Source of the DNA: a virus
Length of the DNA: 30,872 nucleotides
IMG/VR virus record: IMGVR_UViG_3300042673_001314
Coordinates: 1-30,872 of that record
Direction: 5' to 3' (one strand)
The position numbers and the translations under genes were made by a program. Position 1 is the first letter of the stretch; each line of letters opens with the position of its first letter. Shown here piece by piece: positions 1-5,294 of this stretch. Under the pieces are notes generated by a model. That model was not told the origin of the DNA. It was given only the letters and a program-made list of their open reading frames with translations, and did no database searches.

Positions 1-1
1 T

Positions 2-175
2 CGAGACCGAGAAGAACCCAGGGGCAACTACAGCCATGTTTCGCTACGGCCGTACATCGCCAGGGTTCTTGAATCGGGCGAACAATGCAAGATTGGCAAG
101 ATTACCCGCGAGGAACACTACGCGACGCGAGACCAAGTCTTAGCGGATTTGGCAGCGGCTCAGGTGCGACGATGA
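2..175 (+). CDS. Partial hypothetical protein (C-terminal 57 residues)
   Basis: An open frame enters from the left edge and ends at TGA 173-175. The end of the product is basic and helical-looking, with the segment CKIGKITREEHYATRDQVLADL near its C-terminus. Its stop overlaps the ATG of the next gene (ATGA at 172-175), the same coupling used by most genes here, which supports it being real. The start lies outside the window. I do not recognise a family and assign no function. Confidence 0.55.
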   Translation, partial: RDREEPRGNYSHVSLRPYIARVLESGEQCKIGKITREEHYATRDQVLADLAAAQVRR

Positions 176-324
176 CCGACGACGAAAAGACCCGCAAGCT
201 CCAGGACAAAGTGTACTGGTTGGAAATGCGGGTGAAACTACTACAGGAACGAAACAAGGAGCTTAGGCAATGGATCACGAAACTGACGAACAAAACCCAC
301 GAAGCAAGGAGGGCAGGGAAATGA
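172..324 (+). CDS. Small coiled-coil protein, 50 aa
   Basis: The start is ATG 172, which overlaps the upstream stop; a more upstream ATG in this frame (85) would run over the preceding gene and is less likely. The product is charged and helical with heptad-like spacing (KLQDKVYWLEMRVKLLQERNK), so a short coiled coil or dimerisation helix is likely. It ends with ATGA overlap into the following gene. No family is recognised. It could be an accessory DNA-metabolism protein given the neighbours (DUF3310, RuvC-like), but this is only context. Confidence 0.6.
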   Translation: MTDDEKTRKLQDKVYWLEMRVKLLQERNKELRQWITKLTNKTHEARRAGK

Positions 325-515
325 AGGCAGGCGATTTTGTCTGGGTTAAGTGCAAGGTGCTTGAGCCATGCGAGAGCCTGATAAAGGTCACGCCGAGCGG
401 CAACGATAACTGGTTTTGGGCTGGCAGAAGGCAGTGCCGACCCGAAGCGGAAGTGATCGACGGAAATGAATTGGTATCGAAACACAACAAAGAAATCGAG
501 GTGCAAGGTGAGTGA
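321..515 (+). CDS. Small SH3-like single-domain protein, 64 aa
   Basis: The start at ATG 321 overlaps the upstream stop. The N-terminus MKAGDFVWVKCKVLEP matches the pattern K-x-G-D/E-x-V-x-V seen at the start of both N-terminal modules of the downstream DUF3310 protein, and it shares a CRP-E motif (CRPEAEV versus CRPVEPS) with module 1. This suggests a beta-barrel SH3-like or KOW-like fold. The gene overlaps the start of the next by 8 bases. Probable role: nucleic-acid or protein binding adaptor of the early region. The fold is an inference from the short motif. Confidence 0.6.
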   Translation: MKAGDFVWVKCKVLEPCESLIKVTPSGNDNWFWAGRRQCRPEAEVIDGNELVSKHNKEIEVQGE

Positions 516-1062
516 GCTCAAAGTAGGCGATAAGGTTTGGGTGAGGGCTACGGCTGGAAATACGGAAGGGGATAGGATTCAGTTTTGGTTCAGCGGCAAT
601 GTGGCGTTGTATCTTCCCGCAAGCGACTGTCGACCCGTCGAGCCGTCCAACTCTTCGGAAATTCCGAATAGTTCGAGCAAGCCCTGGACGCCAAAGGTGG
701 GCGAGAGAGTTCGCTTAATTGAGACAGGCCACATTTACGAAATAGAATCGTACAGCGAAACTTACGCGCAGTACTCGATGCAAGGCTGGCCAGGGTCTTG
801 CGTAAACCTGGAAGACATCGAACCCGTCAACTCTCCAAAAATCCTGGATAGTTCGATCGACCCCATCAACCCTTCGCACTACAAGCAAGGCGGCATCGAG
901 TGTATCGAGGCTATCAAGGCGGCTCTTGGCGAGGGCTTTCCTGATTACCTTCGAGGCAACGTCATGAAGTACCTTTGGCGGTACAAGGAAAAAGGCGGCG
1001 CAGATGACTTGCGTAAGTCGGCATGGTATTTGGATCGATTGATTCAGGAGGTGGGCGAATGA
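508..1062 (+). CDS. DUF3310-family protein with two N-terminal SH3-like modules
   Basis: GTG 508 is chosen as start because it overlaps the upstream TGA (513-515) and begins right at the conserved module (SELKVGDKVWV); ATG 466 would overlap the previous gene by 50 bases. Residues about 4-47 and 63-108 are two SH3-like modules joined by repeated Ser/Pro/Asn-rich linkers. The C-terminal third (from NPSHYKQGGIECIEAI through VMKYLWRYKEKGG to AWYLDRLI) is a good DUF3310 match, a small helical phage domain (often annotated as nucleotide kinase-like) that is common beside replication genes; its biochemical role is not settled. It ends with an ATGA overlap. Confidence 0.85.
   Translation: MSELKVGDKVWVRATAGNTEGDRIQFWFSGNVALYLPASDCRPVEPSNSSEIPNSSSKPWTPKVGERVRLIETGHIYEIESYSETYAQYSMQGWPGSCVNLEDIEPVNSPKILDSSIDPINPSHYKQGGIECIEAIKAALGEGFPDYLRGNVMKYLWRYKEKGGADDLRKSAWYLDRLIQEVGE
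640..684 (+). repeat. Internal 45-bp repeat, copy 1 (linker of DUF3310 protein)
   Basis: Encodes EPSNSSEIPNSSSKP. It aligns without gaps to 820-864 with 32 of 45 bases identical, exactly 180 bases (60 codons) apart and in the same frame, so the SH3-like module plus linker appears to have been tandemly duplicated. Confidence 0.65.
820..864 (+). repeat. Internal 45-bp repeat, copy 2 (linker of DUF3310 protein)
   Basis: Encodes EPVNSPKILDSSIDP. It is the partner of 640-684 with a 180-base period. The segment AACTCT and the stretch ATAGTTCGA are shared exactly. Confidence 0.65.
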
Positions 1063-1256
1063 AAATTGCAAACATGCGGCAGTTGAGCGGGGTGGATGTT
1101 ATTGAAAAGGGCGACTTTTTTGCCATCTGCGAAGATCCGTTTCTTTACGCTTGCGTCCTCTCGGTAGGAAATACTGTTGAAGATGCGATAGGATGCAATC
1201 CAGAAATGGCAGATGTGTTTAAGTTCTATCGACCAGTTAAGGAGGTGGGCGAATGA
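1059..1256 (+). CDS. Hypothetical protein, 65 aa
   Basis: ATG 1059 overlaps the stop of the DUF3310 gene and follows GGAGGTGGGCGA, a strong ribosome-binding site; ATG 1023 in the same frame lacks both. The product is acidic with a beta-strand-like centre (FFAICEDPFLYACVLSVGNTVEDA). It ends in KEVGE, and the DNA before its stop (AGGAGGTGGGCGAATGA) repeats the sequence that precedes the 1059 start. No family recognised. It sits between DUF3310 and the resolvase in one coupled transcript. Confidence 0.65.
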   Translation: MKIANMRQLSGVDVIEKGDFFAICEDPFLYACVLSVGNTVEDAIGCNPEMADVFKFYRPVKEVGE

Positions 1257-1759
1257 TCTATCTAGGCATTGACCCAGGGCCGGTTGAAAGTGCGTTTGTG
1301 TGGTGGGATGCGGAAGCGGAAAGAGTTATTAGACTCGAATCGATTCCGGCGTTTCGGATTACGGCATTCACAATTAAAGGATTGCTTCGCGAAGTCGATC
1401 ACGTTTCGATGGAGTGGATCGAATGTTTTGGGATGGCGGTAGGTCAAGAGACGTTTCGCACTGTGGCGGGCATCGGCTGGTTTGCGTCGTTGCTTTCGGA
1501 CTTCGAGAAGCCCTTGCGACTTGTCCCGCGGCGATCGGTTAAGATGCACCTATGCAATTCGATGCGGGCCAAAGATGCCAACGTCCGGCAGGCTCTTATC
1601 GATCGCTTCGGAAAGGTTGGGACCAAGAAACAACCGGGCAAGCTCTACGGCGTTGCGACTCACTATTGGGCGGCTCTTGGCGTGGCGGTGTACTCGGCGG
1701 ATGTTTTCGACCCCGGGCAGTTTTGGATTGAGGATCTACGGAACAAGGCAGGCAAATGA
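1253..1759 (+). CDS. RuvC-like Holliday junction resolvase, phage type
   Basis: 168 aa, ATG overlapping the upstream stop. The N-terminus IYLGIDPGPVESAFVWW is a RuvC/RNase H-fold motif I with Asp7. SMEWIECFGM (Glu54 or Glu57) fits motif II, and the C-terminal part DANVRQALIDRFG, KKQPGKLYGV, THYWAALGVAV fits the phage RuvC-like resolvase end. It likely cuts branched DNA after recombination or before packaging in the cytoplasm. Oddity: where many phage relatives have Asp in the last motif this protein has His137 (THYWAAL); some bacterial RuvC enzymes also use a His here. Family call is good, activity inferred. Confidence 0.8.
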   Translation: MIYLGIDPGPVESAFVWWDAEAERVIRLESIPAFRITAFTIKGLLREVDHVSMEWIECFGMAVGQETFRTVAGIGWFASLLSDFEKPLRLVPRRSVKMHLCNSMRAKDANVRQALIDRFGKVGTKKQPGKLYGVATHYWAALGVAVYSADVFDPGQFWIEDLRNKAGK

Positions 1760-1956
1760 CCCAACGCAAAAACATAATCCAGCCCCCCGAAGTATGGGCG
1801 GCTTGGTCCAAGATTGCCGAGGCGAAAGGCTGGACAATGGCCCACCTAATTTTTGAGGCCGTCAACCATCGCCACAGGCTCCACCAAGAGCGACCCGGGC
1901 GAGGGCGGCCAAAGTCCAAGCCGGTGGCTCGGAAGCGCAGGAGGGGCAAGGGATGA
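1756..1956 (+). CDS. Small basic AT-hook-like DNA-binding protein, 66 aa
   Basis: Starts with ATGA overlap on the resolvase stop. Residues about 8-40 form a short helical region (PPEVWAAWSKIAEAKGW, MAHLIFEAVN) resembling a ribbon-helix-helix-type helix pair. The C-terminus is strongly basic and contains RPGRGRPKSKP, a classic AT-hook core (GRP flanked by Arg/Lys), followed by ARKRRRGKG. It probably binds AT-rich minor grooves. It could be a regulator or a DNA-compaction protein. Function inferred from composition and motif. Confidence 0.65.
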   Translation: MTQRKNIIQPPEVWAAWSKIAEAKGWTMAHLIFEAVNHRHRLHQERPGRGRPKSKPVARKRRRGKG

Positions 1957-2180
1957 CCAAACTCTACCAATCCTGCCTTTGGGCCCTGCGATCCGTCGCG
2001 GTGCTTTTCTTTTGGGGTGACCTAGCGTCGGTCCGTTTCGAGTGGATTGTCTTGGACGCGTTGCACGAACTGGCCCTAATGTCCTGCCCGGCGGCGTTTT
2101 TGTTTTGCCTTATGGCAATTTTGTGTAACTGGAGTCCACCGGCTCCGCATCCTGGAGATTTGAAAAATGTCGAAAATTAG
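1953..2180 (+). CDS. Small membrane protein, two hydrophobic segments
   Basis: 75 aa, starting with ATGA overlap. Hydrophobic segments are near residues 8-22 (CLWALRSVAVLFFWG) and 42-59 (LMSCPAAFLFCLMAILCNW), suggesting two membrane passes. The tail is Pro-rich. It overlaps the next gene by 14 bases. It could be a holin-like or accessory inner-membrane protein, but it belongs to the first operon rather than the suspected lysis block. No family recognised. Confidence 0.55.
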   Translation: MTKLYQSCLWALRSVAVLFFWGDLASVRFEWIVLDALHELALMSCPAAFLFCLMAILCNWSPPAPHPGDLKNVEN

Positions 2181-2493
2181 GATTTTGCAAGAGGCGTTGC
2201 AGCAGTGTCTTACTCACATCGAAGCAGATGAAACCATCCACGGGAGGAAGTTCGGCGCGGGCAATGTCGCGAGACGGGCGTTGCGATTGACAAGGCAAGC
2301 CAAACTAAGCAAGGCGGCGCAATTTGCCATGCTATTAAGTCTGCCTGAAATCGTTCGGCACATGGACACCATAGGGCTTGCGGCTTACGCGGAGCATTTT
2401 ACCTTTGATGAAATCCGCAAGCACGCTCAGGCGCACGGGCTGGACCTTGATAACGTCAATGCCTTGATCGACAACCTAGAGACGGGGCCGTGA
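2167..2493 (+). CDS. Hypothetical helical protein, 108 aa
   Basis: ATG 2167 lies inside the end of the preceding gene; a GGAG at 2154-2157 is well placed for it. The protein appears all-helical, with a basic middle (ARRALRLTRQAKLSKAAQFAM) and acidic ends. It is the last gene before the 66-base intergenic region that holds a promoter-like element, so it probably closes the upstream operon. No family recognised. Confidence 0.6.
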   Translation: MSKIRILQEALQQCLTHIEADETIHGRKFGAGNVARRALRLTRQAKLSKAAQFAMLLSLPEIVRHMDTIGLAAYAEHFTFDEIRKHAQAHGLDLDNVNALIDNLETGP

Positions 2494-2512
2494 CGAAAAT
2501 TCCGTCCGGTGA

Positions 2513-2541
2513 TTGTCAAGCCCCTTGACTGTGGATAAGAT
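2513..2541 (+). promoter_or_regulatory. Sigma70-like promoter ahead of the lysis/late block
   Basis: TTGTCA (2513-2518, five of six bases of the consensus -35) and TAAGAT (2536-2541, four of six of the -10) are separated by 17 bases, the ideal spacing. It lies in the only real gap between the upstream operon and the gene at 2560, which has a strong AAGGAG ribosome-binding site at 2548-2553. It would drive the block starting at 2560. Transcription start not shown. Confidence 0.5.
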
Positions 2542-2559
2542 GTTGGAAAGGAGAAAACC

Positions 2560-2748
2560 ATGAACTTAGGCGAACTTGTCAAAAGCAAGCGATTTTGGGC
2601 GGCGGCGGCTACGATTGCCGTTGTCGTTTTGAAGGATCGCGTACCACTCAGCGAAGACCAGATTCAGCAATTGGTTTGGGTTATCGGGGCTTGGATCGTA
2701 GGCGATTCGGTCCGACCCCTGCCCAAGCCCGACGAGGTGGCATCGTGA
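2560..2748 (+). CDS. Small holin-like membrane protein, 62 aa
   Basis: Starts at ATG 2560, six bases after AAGGAG. One clear hydrophobic segment near residues 12-24 (FWAAAATIAVVVL) and a second at 38-49 (LVWVIGAWIVGD) are separated by a short polar helix (KDRVPLSEDQIQQ). Size, topology and first position in a new transcript resemble phage holins, which form membrane holes at lysis. The holin call is by topology and position only; the sequence has no diagnostic motif I can confirm. Confidence 0.5.
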   Translation: MNLGELVKSKRFWAAAATIAVVVLKDRVPLSEDQIQQLVWVIGAWIVGDSVRPLPKPDEVAS

Positions 2749-3044
2749 GCCGATTGAAACTATCAGACCGATTTGCAGCACGCCGAGCGGCCAGGGAAAT
2801 CTGGATTGCCAGCAAGACCGACGCCGAAGTGGCCAAGCTTGTTAAGCAGGCGGTTGACGGCGATGAGGACGCGCAAAAGCTTCTCTTTGCGTCGCATCCT
2901 GAAATGCCAGTGGGTATCGATCCGGCTACGTTGTTTTTGCTTATCCAGATCGCTCTCAAGCTTTGGATTTGGTGGCAGCAAAACAAGGTTGAAAGCCCTT
3001 CGGAGTCGATCGATTTGGGCGAACCGTTTGACGACGACGAATAA
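2745..3044 (+). CDS. Hypothetical protein with C-terminal hydrophobic segment, 99 aa
   Basis: GTG 2745 overlaps the TGA of the previous gene (GTGA); the longer upstream frame lies inside that gene and is rejected. The first half is a charged helical region (DRFAARRAAREIWIASKTDAEVAKLVKQA). The segment PATLFLLIQIALKLWIWW near residues 65-82 is a probable transmembrane helix, followed by an acidic tail ending in DDDE. It is probably a membrane partner of the holin-like protein. Function unknown. Confidence 0.55.
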   Translation: MSRLKLSDRFAARRAAREIWIASKTDAEVAKLVKQAVDGDEDAQKLLFASHPEMPVGIDPATLFLLIQIALKLWIWWQQNKVESPSESIDLGEPFDDDE

Positions 3045-3100
3045 CCCCTAGCCAACCCGAACTTTACCAAGCGAATAGGGGCTCGGTGAGTTGGCAGGGG
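3045..3100 (+). promoter_or_regulatory. Long RNA hairpin with possible pseudoknot alternative
   Basis: Directly after the stop at 3044, CCCCT (3045-3049), GCCAAC (3051-3056) and CCGA (3057-3060) pair with AGGGG (3096-3100), GTTGGC (3090-3095) and TCGG (3083-3086): 15 base pairs with one single-base and one three-base bulge and a 22-base loop. The loop holds TAGGGG (3076-3081), which can instead pair with CCCCTA (3045-3050), giving an H-type pseudoknot with the inner stem. No T-run follows, so a simple terminator is unlikely. It sits just before the ribosome-binding site of the next gene. Confidence 0.5.
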
Positions 3101-3116
3101 GCGAACTGGAGAGACG

Positions 3117-3494
3117 ATGGCAGCGAAAAAAGACAATTGGATTCCTTGGGTGATCGTCGCGGGGCTTGTCCTCTACGTGGTCAACCAACAGCCAAAGGGA
3201 GGGGGTGATCCATCTAAGCCGGCCGGAGTTACGGCGGTTGTCCGGTCGACGATTCCAAGCATTCGAGCGGCGTACAAGCAGGCCTTCCTCGATGCGGCAG
3301 CGAAGATCGAGGACGGGACGATTACCAATCAAGAGCAATGGACCAAGTTCATTGAGGAGAATGCCGGAGCTAAGCGAATCGAGGCAATGAACAAAGTCTA
3401 CACGGCGATCGATCAATTGAATTTACCCGTGACGTTTGCGGGCAAGGAAAAAGAGCTGGCGGAAATCAATCGGCAAATAGCGGGGGCGTGGTAA
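3117..3494 (+). CDS. Membrane-anchored hypothetical protein, 125 aa
   Basis: ATG 3117 follows GGAGAGACG. A short basic N-terminus leads into one hydrophobic segment at about residues 9-21 (IPWVIVAGLVLYV), then a soluble helical domain of about 95 residues. The soluble part is charged (AAKIEDGTITNQEQW, GKEKELAEINRQIAGAW). This N-in anchor plus periplasm-facing or cytoplasmic domain would suit a lysis accessory or membrane scaffold protein. No family recognised. Its translation may be affected by the hairpin immediately upstream. Confidence 0.6.
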   Translation: MAAKKDNWIPWVIVAGLVLYVVNQQPKGGGDPSKPAGVTAVVRSTIPSIRAAYKQAFLDAAAKIEDGTITNQEQWTKFIEENAGAKRIEAMNKVYTAIDQLNLPVTFAGKEKELAEINRQIAGAW

Positions 3495-3739
3495 TGACTG
3501 AAATCGGACTAATCACTTGGTACATCGTTCAATTGGTCCTATGGGCAGGGCCTTTTGGCGTGGGGGCGTTCTTAGTATTGCTTTCGACAGGCAGTGTTTA
3601 CGTAGGCTATTTGATCGGTACGCGCGGTGGGCTTGGTAACAAGGTCGAAAAAATATTGGAGCGGCTTTTTTTTTCGTTTATGTGTTTTGTCTGCGTTCTC
3701 ATGATGATATGCGCGGCCACACTAGAAAGGGATTGGTAG
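3494..3739 (+). CDS. Small membrane protein, copy A of a duplicated pair
   Basis: ATG 3494 overlaps the upstream TAA; GTG 3488 is a possible but less likely start. The N-terminus after MT is nearly identical to the next gene (EIGLITWYIVQLVLW then AGPFGVGA). Hydrophobic segments cover about residues 5-38 and 55-73, the latter rich in Phe, Cys and Met (FFSFMCFVCVLMMICAAT), so two or three membrane passes are likely. The C-terminal half is unrelated to the paralogue. Holin-like by topology. Confidence 0.6.
   Translation: MTEIGLITWYIVQLVLWAGPFGVGAFLVLLSTGSVYVGYLIGTRGGLGNKVEKILERLFFSFMCFVCVLMMICAATLERDW
3500..3567 (+). repeat. Perfect 68-bp direct repeat, copy 1
   Basis: Identical base for base to 3747-3814, offset 247 bases. 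It covers the first transmembrane segment of the membrane protein starting at 3494. The identity ends abruptly at both borders, which indicates a recent duplication or gene conversion. Confidence 0.95.
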
Positions 3740-3740
3740 C

Positions 3741-3983
3741 ATGGACGAAATCGGACTAATCACTTGGTACATCGTTCAATTGGTCCTATGGGCAGGGCCT
3801 TTTGGCGTGGGGGCATTGCTGGCGGCGATCGCGGGGGCGGCGTTCTTCGCGGGCTACTCGATGCGAACCAAGCGAACCGATAAGCCGATGGGCGCGGCAA
3901 AGCTCGACCATATCAAATACGATATACTGCCCGATGGCACGCTAGGCCCTGGCGACCCAAGAGGGCTGGAGGGGCCAGAATGA
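3741..3983 (+). CDS. Small membrane protein, copy B of a duplicated pair
   Basis: 80 aa. Begins MDEIGLITWYIVQLVLW, matching its upstream neighbour over 23 residues with no silent change in DNA, then diverges: a second Ala/Gly-rich hydrophobic stretch (ALLAAIAGAAFFAGYS, about residues 26-41) and a soluble tail (DHIKYDILPDGTLGPGDPRG). One or two membrane passes are likely. The tandem copy with a different C-terminus resembles dual holin/antiholin-type arrangements, but that role is not shown. Confidence 0.6.
   Translation: MDEIGLITWYIVQLVLWAGPFGVGALLAAIAGAAFFAGYSMRTKRTDKPMGAAKLDHIKYDILPDGTLGPGDPRGLEGPE
3747..3814 (+). repeat. Perfect 68-bp direct repeat, copy 2
   Basis: Partner of 3500-3567. 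It covers the first transmembrane segment of the membrane protein starting at 3741. Confidence 0.95.
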
Positions 3984-4138
3984 AGCGGGCAAGGCGGTAC
4001 GCGGCTAGGACGGTTTTGTTTGTGTTGCTTGTTGCAGCGTCTCCGTTTGCGATAACCAAAATCCTTGCCGATGCGCTCTTTGATTTTGTCGTTTGCCCGA
4101 TGCTTGAAAGCCTGGAGGTAATCGCCAATGACGACTGA
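3980..4138 (+). CDS. Small single-pass membrane protein, 52 aa
   Basis: ATG 3980 overlaps the preceding TGA (ATGA) and its own stop overlaps the start of the next gene by 11 bases. The product begins MKRARRYAARTVLFVLLVAA: a basic N-terminus followed by a hydrophobic stretch to about residue 27, like a signal anchor. A weaker hydrophobic region follows (LFDFVVCPML). It precedes a gene encoding the EFTGYDPTI tag, as does the small membrane protein at 4373, so a duplicated two-gene unit is possible. Confidence 0.6.
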   Translation: MKRARRYAARTVLFVLLVAASPFAITKILADALFDFVVCPMLESLEVIANDD

Positions 4139-4376
4139 GTTTACCGGCTACGACCCAACAATTGACAGGCAAACTAATCCCGAATGCCGCGACAAAGATT
4201 TCCGGCTAAACAAACGCAATCGGAAAAGGCTAGAAGCCTTGCAGCGAATGCACGACCGTCTTTACGCGAAGGTGAATTCTGATCGAGCGTCGACACATGA
4301 ACGAGCCGAATGCACTGCTTTGTTTTGGGCGATGAGGGTACTTGAAAGCACCCTTGAAAGCGAGTGCGAGCTATGA
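4128..4376 (+). CDS. Small helical protein sharing the N-terminal tag of the protease
   Basis: 82 aa. Residues 4-12 are EFTGYDPTI, identical to residues 4-12 of the papain-like protease at 4464; beyond that the two proteins are unrelated. The rest is charged and helical (RLNKRNRKRLEALQRMHDRLYAKV, then ECTALFWAMRVLESTLESE). No family recognised. Because stand-alone proteins resembling protease propeptides can inhibit papain-type enzymes, a regulator of the neighbouring protease is one possibility; a shared localisation or packaging signal is another. Both are inference. Confidence 0.65.
   Translation: MTTEFTGYDPTIDRQTNPECRDKDFRLNKRNRKRLEALQRMHDRLYAKVNSDRASTHERAECTALFWAMRVLESTLESECEL
4135..4156 (+). 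repeat. 22-bp direct repeat encoding the tag, copy 1
   Basis: Identical to 4471-4492; encodes the EFTGYDP core of the shared N-terminal tag. Confidence 0.85.
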
Positions 4377-4474
4377 AAAACGAGGGAAAGAAAAAACTGG
4401 TTTTCGTCTTGGCCTACATGCTTTTTTGGCCCTTGTTTTTTTACGCAATCGAGGTCTTGTATAATGCAAGCTGA
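4373..4474 (+). CDS. Tiny single-pass membrane protein, 33 aa
   Basis: ATG 4373 overlaps the upstream TGA (ATGA) and the stop overlaps the protease start by 11 bases, the same overlap length as in the 3980/4128 pair. Sequence begins MKNEGKKKLVFVLAYMLFWP: lysine-rich N-terminus, then a hydrophobic helix of about 18-20 residues. Topologically like tiny phage holins or membrane regulators. Coupled position supports translation. Confidence 0.55.
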   Translation: MKNEGKKKLVFVLAYMLFWPLFFYAIEVLYNAS

Positions 4475-5294
4475 GTTTACCGGCTACGACCCTACCATCG
4501 AGAACCGCGATGAGATCGCCAACACAGCGACCCCGGTATTGTTTGCGCTCAGCGACGTTGAGGCTCCCGAAGAGATCGACCCAAGGCCACTGGTAAGGCA
4601 CGACGATCAAGCCAATATGGGCTCTTGCGGTGGGTTTGGCAACACAAACAATGGCGAGGGCCTTTGGGGACTTGTGACAGGTTCAATGAGCAACGAACGG
4701 CAGTTTAGCCAGCTATATGCTTACCTTGAGGCCCAAAGGCTTGACGGGCTACTAGGAAGCGATAAAGGCTCGACGATTAGCAGCGGGCTAAAGGTGGCAA
4801 AAGCAGGCTACCTAGAGCTAAAGCATCTGCCGTATCAGACTCCGTACCCCCGCAACGCGCGAACTTTGGTGACGGATGAAATGCGGGCTATTGCCAACAG
4901 ACCCCAGGGCTTTCGGATTCGTTCCCATGCTTGGCTCGAATCCTACGACGACATTTTCAAATACTTGGCATCGCAGGCGGGAACGGTTTACCCTGGTACC
5001 CCCTGGAACGACTCGTTCTATGGGAGAAACGGGGTTCTGGAGTCGGTAAGTTTTACGAATCGCGATGGCGGCCATGCTTATGCCTTTTTGGGCTACTCGA
5101 AACGCAAAGACCGAAGGGGCAGGAATTACCTTTGGAGGCTCAATAGTCACAGGCAAGACTCCTGGACCGAAGTTTCCCCCGAGGTTATCGACGTTCTTTG
5201 CCGGCATCAATGGAGCTCCATCGTGGGGATGAGCGATTTGCTGACCCCTGGCCCGAATCGGGTTCTCTGGAAGGAAGCGAAGCCACTAGGATGA
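4464..5294 (+). CDS. Papain-like (C1-type) cysteine protease
   Basis: 276 aa. After the tag EFTGYDPTI (residues 4-12), the motif DDQANMGSCGGFGN (about 48-61) matches the papain oxyanion-hole Gln and catalytic Cys region (Q-x-x-x-G-S-C-G). GGHAYAFLGYSK (about 202-213) supplies the catalytic His in the G-H-A context, and YLWRLNSH (about 223-230) the Asn motif (W-x-x-x-N-S in classical members). Order and spacing fit the C1 fold. No pro-domain or clear signal peptide is visible. A papain-like enzyme in this position of a phage is uncommon; it may digest host envelope proteins at lysis or process virion proteins. Confidence 0.8.
   Translation: MQAEFTGYDPTIENRDEIANTATPVLFALSDVEAPEEIDPRPLVRHDDQANMGSCGGFGNTNNGEGLWGLVTGSMSNERQFSQLYAYLEAQRLDGLLGSDKGSTISSGLKVAKAGYLELKHLPYQTPYPRNARTLVTDEMRAIANRPQGFRIRSHAWLESYDDIFKYLASQAGTVYPGTPWNDSFYGRNGVLESVSFTNRDGGHAYAFLGYSKRKDRRGRNYLWRLNSHRQDSWTEVSPEVIDVLCRHQWSSIVGMSDLLTPGPNRVLWKEAKPLG
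4471..4492 (+). repeat. 22-bp direct repeat encoding the tag, copy 2
   Basis: Partner of 4135-4156, at the 5 prime end of the cysteine protease gene. Confidence 0.85.

Noticed and set aside
4464-5294. NlpC/P60-type endolysin
   Set aside because: The Q-x-x-x-G-S-C-G-G motif and the later G-H-A and N-S motifs fit papain-type (C1) order, not the Cys-His-His order of NlpC/P60.
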